Shown piece after piece: positions 1-7,212 of a DNA stretch of 64,000 nt (positions are counted from its first letter, which is position 1; the number at the start of each line of letters is the position of its first letter). Under the pieces are notes generated by a model. The model did not search any database and had not been told where the DNA came from. It was given only the letters and a program-made list of their open reading frames with translations. The stretch is taken from NCBI GenBank assembly GCA_964485095.1, contig CAZAIB010000019.1:1-64000 (forward strand). The letters are read 5' to 3'. The DNA is from CAYNWT01 sp964485095 (GTDB taxonomy: Bacteria; Planctomycetota; Planctomycetia; Planctomycetales; Planctomycetaceae). The position numbers and the translations under genes were made by a program.

Positions 1-2654
1 GTCTCCGACGTTGAAAGACGTCGGCTCCATTGAAGCTCGACAAGAAGCCGACTTTTGCATTGGTCACACTGGGCGTCTCCGACGTTGAAAGACGTCGGCT
101 CCATTGAAGCCCTATGAGGCGTCTATCAACTTCGGCGGAGAGGGTATGTCTCCGACGTTGAAAGACGTCGGCTCCATTGAAGCCCGATGTTTTACGAATT
201 GGAACTGAATGTCGACAGAGTCTCCGACGTTGAAAGACGTCGGCTCCATTGAAGCCCCGACAACCCTGATGATCCTAACGACAGTCGCTTCGGTCTCCGA
301 CGTTGAAAGACGTCGGCTCCATTGAAGCCAATGTAGGGCTTGCCGTACGGCGTACCATACCCTAGTCTCCGACGTTGAAAGACGTCGGCTCCATTGAAGC
401 AAGTCCCGTCGGCCTCGCTTCGAAGAAGCGAGGTCTGTCTCCGACGTTGAAAGACGTCGGCTCCATTGAAGCACGCTTGTCAGAGCGACGGTGCCGAAGT
501 CGGTACCGCCGGTCTCCGACGTTGAAAGACGTCGGCTCCATTGAAGCAATGGCTTGAGTCGCGGCGTGGCCGGAATCAGGTCGCGTCTCCGACGTTGAAA
601 GACGTCGGCTCCATTGAAGCCTCACAAGCCACCGTCTCACGAGCCTTCCTCCGGAGTCTCCGACGTTGAAAGACGTCGGCTCCATTGAAGCATCGCATCC
701 GCATCGCCTGAGCCGCGATGGTTGCCGTGTCTCCGACGTTGAAAGACGTCGGCTCCATTGAAGCATTTTGGTAGGCCGTCCGATTCGAGCTTCACTGTTG
801 CGTCTCCGACGTTGAAAGACGTCGGCTCCATTGAAGCCTACTCGCGGTTGGGTTCGTCGGCTGGCGGTGGCGGTGGTCTCCGACGTTGAAAGACGTCGGC
901 TCCATTGAAGCGACCCAGCAAAAGATCATCGCCACGCAGGAGCTGCCGTCTCCGACGTTGAAAGACGTCGGCTCCATTGAAGCTGATCGAAGGCCGTTTG
1001 AAACTAGACCAATGGGAACGTCTCCGACGTTGAAAGACGTCGGCTCCATTGAAGCTTGCTCCAGGAGGTCAGCCCTTCGCCTGTAGCCCCGTGTCTCCGA
1101 CGTTGAAAGACGTCGGCTCCATTGAAGCCCGACCGTCGACCTGTGCAAGGCAATCTAGCGACTGGGGTCTCCGACGTTGAAAGACGTCGGCTCCATTGAA
1201 GCGCGCACGCCGACATTGCACGCCCAGGTGTGTTCGCGAGTCTCCGACGTTGAAAGACGTCGGCTCCATTGAAGCCGAGTCCGTTGATTTCACGGCCGTG
1301 CATGCCGAGTGGCTGTCTCCGACGTTGAAAGACGTCGGCTCCATTGAAGCTCGCTCCACGTGTTGTGTCCGTGGTAGAACCGCAGGTCTCCGACGTTGAA
1401 AGACGTCGGCTCCATTGAAGCGCCTTGTCCGAGGACGAGGCGGAGGCGGTCTCACTCGCGTCTCCGACGTTGAAAGACGTCGGCTCCATTGAAGCTACTA
1501 ATGCGATGCAAGGGGCGACCGCTGGCGACAAGTCTCCGACGTTGAAAGACGTCGGCTCCATTGAAGCTCGTTCTTCTCGTCTGTGTTAGTCATGGCCTCG
1601 CCGTCTCCGACGTTGAAAGACGTCGGCTCCATTGAAGCCGACTGTTTCAGTTTGCGGGTTGCTACGTGTTCTTTCGTCTCCGACGTTGAAAGACGTCGGC
1701 TCCATTGAAGCGCGCGACTCTCCGTAGACTGAGGACCGGCGACCGCGTTGTCTCCGACGTTGAAAGACGTCGGCTCCATTGAAGCGCGTTCCATCGCGGT
1801 GTCATAAGCGACAATCAGACTCGTCTCCGACGTTGAAAGACGTCGGCTCCATTGAAGCAAGTCCATGTTTCCAATCTTGTGATCGGCCAATCGCGTCTCC
1901 GACGTTGAAAGACGTCGGCTCCATTGAAGCCCCTGCCCAGACCTTGAACTCGACCGCGTACCCGTCAGTCTCCGACGTTGAAAGACGTCGGCTCCATTGA
2001 AGCGCGTCGTCAACGACTTCTGGATGTGCTGCTGGTTCCTTGTCTCCGACGTTGAAAGACGTCGGCTCCATTGAAGCATCGGATGCGGAAAATGCTTCAA
2101 GGCCATTGCAAACGTCTCCGACGTTGAAAGACGTCGGCTCCATTGAAGCCGTTTAGCACTTGTCAGTTTGCACGTTTTCTGACACGTCTCCGACGTTGAA
2201 AGACGTCGGCTCCATTGAAGCCCTCCCGCGAATTCGAGATACAGCCGACCGTTGTCACGTCTCCGACGTTGAAAGACGTCGGCTCCATTGAAGCGAGCCG
2301 CCAAAAAAGAAGTCATGCAGGAAGTCGGCGTCTCCGACGTTGAAAGACGTCGGCTCCATTGAAGCTGCCTCTGGTCCTGGGTGATCTGGTTCCGGTTCCA
2401 CACGTCTCCGACGTTGAAAGACGTCGGCTCCATTGAAGCTCACTGGGTGCATTCACGTTTTTCAGCAGCGGCCAGGTCTCCGACGTTGAAAGACGTCGGC
2501 TCCATTGAAGCGGATCTGTCCGATAACGTCGGCAGTGGGATCTTCCCGTCTCCGACGTTGAAAGACGTCGGCTCCATTGAAGCTGGGCAGATAGCTTTCG
2601 CCTTGCAGAATTGGCAATGTCTTCGACGTTGAAAGACGTCGGCTCCATTGAAGC
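1..2654 (+). CRISPR. CRISPR array, 37 repeats, distal end with leader outside window
   Basis: A 36-bp direct repeat starts GTCTCCGACG and ends CTCCATTGAAGC. Its centre is a 7-bp inverted repeat, CCGACGT and ACGTCGG, around the loop TGAAAG. Copies begin at 1, 75, 148, 220, 293, 365, 437, 512, 585, 656, 729, 802, 876, 948, 1020, 1093, 1167, 1240, 1315, 1386, 1460, 1532, 1603, 1676, 1750, 1823, 1895, 1968, 2042, 2114, 2186, 2259, 2330, 2404, 2476, 2548 and 2619. The 36 spacers between them are 35-39 bp and all look different. Copies appear identical except the last (2619-2654), which has CTTC for CTCC near its 5' end. The ATTGAAGC end resembles the 8-nt 5' handle of type I and type III crRNAs, and decay occurs at the right end, so transcription is on +. 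The array starts at base 1, so it continues to the left. No cas gene is present; subtype is inferred only as class 1-like. Confidence 0.97.
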
Positions 2655-2689
2655 CTGGGTTCAAGTCCCCCCTCCGGTATTCAACAACC

Positions 2690-2795
2690 GCTCCGACGTG
2701 GGAGGGAGATGTAGGTCGGCCTCATTGAAGCTTCCGCTTTCGCCTCAGGGGACTGAGGCGGCTACGTCTCCGAGGCTTCAAGCCGATGAAACAGC
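2690..2795 (+). repeat. Two decayed CRISPR repeats (trailer end)
   Basis: Bases 2690-2731 retain the repeat's start (GCTCCGACGT) and end (CATTGAAGC) but the centre is altered and lengthened to 42 bp. Bases 2766-2795 retain GTCTCCGA and a trace of the 3' part (GATGAA). Between the last good repeat and the first decayed one lies a 35-bp spacer-like stretch (2655-2689). Between the two decayed copies lie 34 bp containing a perfect 8-bp hairpin (CGCCTCAG 2741-2748, CTGAGGCG 2753-2760, loop GGGA). Repeat decay at the leader-distal end is normal for CRISPR arrays and supports the + orientation. Confidence 0.75.
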
Positions 2796-2837
2796 TCGGG
2801 CGTGCTCAATGCAGGGCTCTTTCGCGAGTCGTGCCGT

Positions 2838-2872
2838 AAAAAGACGGTGTCTGAGGAGGCCTCAAACACCGT
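2838..2872 (-). terminator. Intrinsic terminator of tRNA-Lys
   Basis: On the minus strand a stem ACGGTGT (2872-2866) pairs with ACACCGT (2850-2844), extended by TGAGG/CCTCA after one mismatch, and is followed directly by CTTTTT (2843-2838). It lies 10 nt past the tRNA-Lys 3' end. The + strand side has no T run, so it should stop tRNA transcription rather than read-through from the CRISPR array. Confidence 0.85.
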
Positions 2873-2881
2873 TAAAAACAT

Positions 2882-2954
<73 letters not shown>

Positions 2955-3096
2955 GGTCGCGTCAGATAGACACGAGTTCTCCGCCGGAGTTCACCGGGGA
3001 TGCGAGATTGTAGCCCTGATTTGCGTGGACGCAACGGTTCGAATCAAACCAGTTGCCCTGCGTGCCACATTGGTGATTTTGGCCCGCGATATTGGC

Positions 3097-3417
3097 CTAA
3101 TTCGTGGGATCGGGAACCCTGACCTGAATTGCCGAATCAATCACGCGAGCCTCGTATGTGGGGTGCGTCAGGGTCGGGCTAAGCGTGTGCTGCCCGTTCG
3201 TGACGTCGAATTGCCAGCCATGCCATGGGCAGGTGACAATGCATCCCTCAATCTTGCCCGTGCCAACCGGCCCGCCCGCGTGAGGGCAGACTCCATCCAT
3301 GGCGTGAACCGTGCCGTCGATGTTGAAAATCGCGATAATCAACCCGGCCGCAACCACTTCCTTTCCCGTTCCCGGAGGAAGTTCTGCCAATTGAGCAACA
3401 GTGGTCCAGTCAGTCAT
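3097..3417 (-). CDS. Small Rieske [2Fe-2S] ferredoxin-like protein
   Basis: This 106-aa protein is a single Rieske domain. The two cluster-binding boxes are visible: CPHAGG (Cys and His, about residue 44) and CPWHGW (Cys and His, about residue 64), separated as in Rieske ferredoxins and NirD-like subunits. There is no signal peptide or membrane segment, so it is probably a cytoplasmic electron carrier. No oxygenase or nitrite reductase large subunit is adjacent, so its partner is unknown. The ATG at 3417 gives the usual N-terminus for this family. It stands alone on the minus strand between tRNA-Lys and an acyltransferase gene. Confidence 0.9.
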   Translation of the reverse strand: MTDWTTVAQLAELPPGTGKEVVAAGLIIAIFNIDGTVHAMDGVCPHAGGPVGTGKIEGCIVTCPWHGWQFDVTNGQHTLSPTLTHPTYEARVIDSAIQVRVPDPTN

Positions 3418-3575
3418 TGAATCGTCGAATAGAAGGGAAGAGTCAGGGTGAAAGAGGAACTCACTGCAGTCTCACAAATCCAAACAGCTTCGACCGAACC
3501 GCTTCGAACCGCGATTGCTTCAAGAACCCGACTTAACCGAACCCTCAATCGCAATGCCACAGACAACACAACTCG

Positions 3576-4526
3576 CTAAGCGGCCTTGGCGACCTTTTTG
3601 CGTCGCTTCTGTCCCGGCACCGACTTCCACCGTCGGTGCACCCAGAAGTATTGCTCCGGTGCTTTGCGAACCGCACTTTCCAAAGCGGCAGTATAGTCCT
3701 GAGTCAGCTGTTCGACATCGGTCCCATAATCCTGCGGATCGAACACAGCTTCGCAGCCGAGTTCAAACTGAGTCCACCGAGCGTTCTTGAAATCGTCGGG
3801 CAACCGCCGAGCGTACGCAACCGCGATAACGGCGTCGTACTCGCGCGCCAACAGTGCGATGGATTTGAAAGTGGAAGCTGGCTTGCCGAAGAAGTTTACA
3901 AAGACACCGCGGCGCCCCGCGTCCTGATCGCCCAGCAGGCCGAGTGTTCCGCCCGCGTCCAGGAAATCGACCATCAGGTCGCTGCCACCCTTCTTCGAAA
4001 TCAAACGGTGCCCAGTGTGCTGCCGGAACCGTTCGAACCAGCGATGCAGCCATGGATTGTCCAGATCACGCGCGACGACTCCGGTCGGGTAACCGAAACA
4101 ACCAAAGGTCGTGTTCGCCAGTTCCCAGTTGCCGAAGTGACCGCTGAGATAGATAACCGGCCGGCCCCTGGACAACGCCTGCACGCTGAGTTCTCTGTTG
4201 TAGAAACTAATGACGTCCGCGCAGTTGTAGAGCCGCACTTTGTACGGCAACTGCGCGATCTCGATGATGACTCGGAACAAGTGAACCCACATTTGGTGGA
4301 TCGTGCGGCTCACGTCCGCATCCGGCATATCCTCACCGAAAGCCGTCCGGATGTTCTCGCTGGCGACTTTGAACCGAGTCCACTTCCGCGGCAAAACGAA
4401 ATGGATGAACCCACCCAGCGCTTGCGCCAACCAAATCGCCGCGCGCGTGGGCAGCGCTCGGACAATGCAAATGACTGTCCGGAATACGAGGTACTCCAGT
4501 GCCTGTCGGATCTTCAAACGACTCAT
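3576..4526 (-). CDS. LpxL/HtrB-family lysophospholipid acyltransferase
   Basis: The product belongs to the LpxL/LpxM (HtrB) family, which transfers a secondary acyl chain to lipid A precursors or related lipids at the inner membrane. Evidence is the HxxxxE catalytic motif in SGHFGNWE, followed by the conserved GLLGDQD and VFVNFFG segments. A hydrophobic N-terminal stretch acts as membrane anchor, and the basic C-terminus (QKRRKKVAK) is typical. I chose the ATG at 4526 because the protein from there (316 aa) begins like other family members; an upstream ATG at 4586 would add 20 unconserved residues. No other lipid A gene is adjacent. Confidence 0.87.
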   Translation of the reverse strand: MSRLKIRQALEYLVFRTVICIVRALPTRAAIWLAQALGGFIHFVLPRKWTRFKVASENIRTAFGEDMPDADVSRTIHQMWVHLFRVIIEIAQLPYKVRLYNCADVISFYNRELSVQALSRGRPVIYLSGHFGNWELANTTFGCFGYPTGVVARDLDNPWLHRWFERFRQHTGHRLISKKGGSDLMVDFLDAGGTLGLLGDQDAGRRGVFVNFFGKPASTFKSIALLAREYDAVIAVAYARRLPDDFKNARWTQFELGCEAVFDPQDYGTDVEQLTQDYTAALESAVRKAPEQYFWVHRRWKSVPGQKRRKKVAKAA

Positions 4527-4713
4527 AACAAGCGGAGTCTCGATCAACTGAGCGAAACCGTCAATTCCAAACGAACTGTCCGGCACATCGGCCTCTCAGC
4601 AGACCACTCCAGCCCCGCAAAGAACACAGCCCTCCCCACGCTCAACCGGCTCTGCACCCACCAACCCCAACCTCCTACCCCACCGGATACCGATCGAACG
4701 GAACGTTCGTTCG

Positions 4714-6420
4714 TTAGGAGATTATGTCGCGGCGTTGGCTGACGTAGTCCCAGACGACAAAACGGTCCAGTTCCTTACCGGCGGTGAAGAACACTCGGCC
4801 ACCTGTTGATTCTGCCAGGCGGTGCGCGAACTGTACGTCCTCGTGGGTCTGCGACCAGGTTGAAAGCAGGAAGATGTTGATTGTGATGCCATCGCGTTTG
4901 CACAACATGCCTTCGCGCATCGTAGCTTGCTCGGTCTGCGGGTCGGGCGGGTACAGCATGAAGAGGTGTTCGTCCTCGAAGTGCGCCGTCGGGAGTCCGT
5001 CTGTGATGAGAATGACCTGGCGGTTCGGTGTATCCTGCGTTGCCAGGTTCCGTCGAGCCATCTGCAGCCCGTGTTGCAGGTTTGTGAAGTGCGGCGGGAT
5101 ATGTACCTTGCTCATGTTCGCGTCGCTCATGTCTGCGCGGAGCCGAACGATGGGGTCGGTGATGGTTGGGATCTTTGGCATCATCTCAATCAGTTCGCTT
5201 GCCTGCCGCATTTGAGCGAACGTGCTGATTTCGATGAACCGCAGGAAGTCGCCGGGGAACTCACTTCGAATCAAACCGTTTAACGCGAGGCTCATCCGCT
5301 TGACGTTGATGTACTCGCCGCCGTAGCGCATGGAACCGCTCATGTCCATCGCCACAACCGTCGCACACTTCGGATTGTTGCGTGTGCGATGGATCTCGAT
5401 GTCCTCCTGCTTCAGCCGAATTGGAAGCCCCGGTCCGCTGCGCAGCATGGCATTGGTCAAGGTCTGCGGGATGTCCATGTTGGTGACTGAATCGCCGAAC
5501 TCATACGGCTTGGTCGATTGCATCTCAACGGTGCCTTCTCCGACAACCGGCCCCTGGTGTCGTCCGGTCTTTGACGCCTGCAGATCGCTGAAGATGCGTT
5601 CCAGCAATTTGCCCTGGAACATCGCGTACGCTTTGGGAGTCAGTTGAACGCGACCGTCGCTGGAATCCAGTCCCTGATTCTCCAGAACGTCTTTGAGATA
5701 CTCTTCGATTTGCTTTTGAACTCGCGCGAGTTCTTCCAGTTTTTCTTCGTCGGCGAACTCAGCAAGTTCCTGCAAATCGATGACAGCAACCTGTGCCGTG
5801 TCAGCCGCTTCTTTAAGTTGTTCCAACAGCTTTTCGATACGGTCCAGTTCTTCCTTGATCTCGATCGCCAACGGGATGTCCATCGACGTCTCGCCGGTGA
5901 AGTTGTAGTTGGCCGCCATCTCGTCGATTTGATACTTGTTCCCAAGATCCTCCATCAGGTGCAGCACACCGGAGGCGAACCCGCGATCTTCGCGTTCTGA
6001 CCGATACCAAATCTGTTCCAGCTGATAGATCTGTTCGTCGTCAAACGCGCGGCGGAACTTCTTCTTGAACGATTTGGGAACCCGCAGGTTCTGACCCGTG
6101 TTGCGATAGGTCGCGTAGGCTTCGCCCTGGACAGTGTCGGTTTCGTACGTTTCAAGGATTCGCTGCCTGCGCTCCTCCAGCATCGCTACGACGGCGTCGA
6201 TACTGGGACCCAATCCGGCAAACTGCCCGGGATCCAGCCTAATCGCGTTGGCGAGTTCCTCTTCTGTTAGCTGGCGACGGTTCCCGTACATCAGCATGTG
6301 ATCGAACGCGGCCGACACAACGTCCGGGGCGGGTTCAGTGGGGCTTGGGAATTTTTTCGGATCGTACTTTTGGTACGTGTGAATAATTCCACCACTGGAG
6401 CGAGGCTTTGGTTCGTTCAT
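4714..6420 (-). CDS. VWA-domain protein (CoxE/YegL-like)
   Basis: This 568-aa protein has a C-terminal von Willebrand factor A domain. Its MIDAS motif DMSGSM lies near residue 358, and a later ITDGLPT supplies the second metal-site segment. The N-terminal 300 residues are charged and largely helical, with an acidic, Leu/Glu-rich coiled-coil-like stretch (about 250-320). Such proteins usually partner MoxR-type AAA ATPases in metal insertion or complex remodelling, but no AAA gene is seen here. The start at 6420 (MNEPKP) is preferred over an upstream in-frame ATG at 6699, which would lie inside the divergent gene. It is transcribed away from the SecA-like gene, with a 102-bp shared intergenic region. 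Confidence 0.82.
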   Translation of the reverse strand: MNEPKPRSSGGIIHTYQKYDPKKFPSPTEPAPDVVSAAFDHMLMYGNRRQLTEEELANAIRLDPGQFAGLGPSIDAVVAMLEERRQRILETYETDTVQGEAYATYRNTGQNLRVPKSFKKKFRRAFDDEQIYQLEQIWYRSEREDRGFASGVLHLMEDLGNKYQIDEMAANYNFTGETSMDIPLAIEIKEELDRIEKLLEQLKEAADTAQVAVIDLQELAEFADEEKLEELARVQKQIEEYLKDVLENQGLDSSDGRVQLTPKAYAMFQGKLLERIFSDLQASKTGRHQGPVVGEGTVEMQSTKPYEFGDSVTNMDIPQTLTNAMLRSGPGLPIRLKQEDIEIHRTRNNPKCATVVAMDMSGSMRYGGEYINVKRMSLALNGLIRSEFPGDFLRFIEISTFAQMRQASELIEMMPKIPTITDPIVRLRADMSDANMSKVHIPPHFTNLQHGLQMARRNLATQDTPNRQVILITDGLPTAHFEDEHLFMLYPPDPQTEQATMREGMLCKRDGITINIFLLSTWSQTHEDVQFAHRLAESTGGRVFFTAGKELDRFVVWDYVSQRRDIIS

Positions 6421-6522
6421 GTCATTTACCACGAAGAGATACACACGCATTCTAGGCGCGCACGCATGGAAGGCTACGATGTTGAGTATTCTCTGCCCAC
6501 TCCCTGTTTGATGGAGCAAGCG

Positions 6523-7131
6523 ATGGGCCTGCTTGACGCTCTGTTTGGACTGAAGAAAACGAAGGTCAAGGTAGAACTTGACCGCGTCTGGATGACGACT
6601 GAAACGAAGTTCGCCGAGGTCCAGTATGATCTTCGGACACGAACCACAAAATCGGCCGCGGCCGTTTTGCTGGTGGCCCATTTCGACGACGTGCGACACC
6701 AGTTGGAGTCAATCACGACGGAAGAATTCCCGGTGCCCGTGCGGTTGGTTCGAGCCAGCGACCTGAACCCAAGTGTCGCGGCCGAGATGGATTTGGAGTC
6801 TGCGTCGATTGACATTATCTGCGCCGACCGGCACCCGGTGTATTCAATCGACCAAAGCGTCTCAGAGTTCGCCGAAGCGCTGAGTTGCAAGTGTCGGGTG
6901 ATTCGTCACATGTCATTCGAAGATGCGTTGATCCGGCGATTCGTCGATCCTGACTTAATCCGACGACTAGGCATCAGGGATACGGAGAGCCTGCAAAACG
7001 GCATGATCTCGCGTCGAATCCGCAGTGCTCAGCGGCGAGTGGAGTCCTTGACGGTAACCAACATCCCCGCCGATTCGGCCGAAGAGTGGTTCCAGGCGAA
7101 CTGCCCCGACATGAAGCCAGTCGTGAACTAA
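6523..7131 (+). CDS. SecA motor-domain-2-like orphan protein
   Basis: This 202-aa protein has no Walker A. Residues about 129-175 (SFEDALIRRF, then LGI, then MISRRIRSAQRRVES) resemble the segment of SecA after its second nucleotide-binding fold, which in SecA reads roughly SLEDDLMRxF, RLGM and MVSxxIExAQ. Residues 47-55 (AVLLVAHFD) and 99-105 (ICADRHP) sit where SecA has motif IV and its TERHE segment. The arginine-finger region is not preserved, so ATPase activity is unlikely. The start at 6523 is supported by GGAG 7 nt upstream; the short N-terminus MGLLDALFG also recalls SecA. It is divergent from the VWA gene and 81 bp upstream of the helicase gene. The SecA link is my reading of motifs, not a database match. 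Confidence 0.72.
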   Translation: MGLLDALFGLKKTKVKVELDRVWMTTETKFAEVQYDLRTRTTKSAAAVLLVAHFDDVRHQLESITTEEFPVPVRLVRASDLNPSVAAEMDLESASIDIICADRHPVYSIDQSVSEFAEALSCKCRVIRHMSFEDALIRRFVDPDLIRRLGIRDTESLQNGMISRRIRSAQRRVESLTVTNIPADSAEEWFQANCPDMKPVVN

Positions 7132-7212
7132 CGTCGGCGGGAACCAGCAAAGCTGTCTGGTTCCGAACGCGAAAGTCAGTCACACTCATGCGGCGGGCCA
7201 CGGTTTTCCGAT

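Noticed and set aside
1..2654. Spacers matching other parts of this window (self-targeting)
   Set aside because: I compared spacers by eye with the neighbouring genes and found no full match. Only the T-loop similarity of the terminal stretch stood out; a systematic search is still the right test.
3097..3417. Rieske protein as NirD of nitrite reductase
   Set aside because: No large nitrite reductase subunit or nitrate transporter is adjacent, so the specific name is not supported; it is reported only as a Rieske protein.
3636..4742. 368-codon open frame on the + strand
   Set aside because: It is antisense to the LpxL-like gene, has low-complexity composition and no start context; the minus-strand product has clear family motifs.
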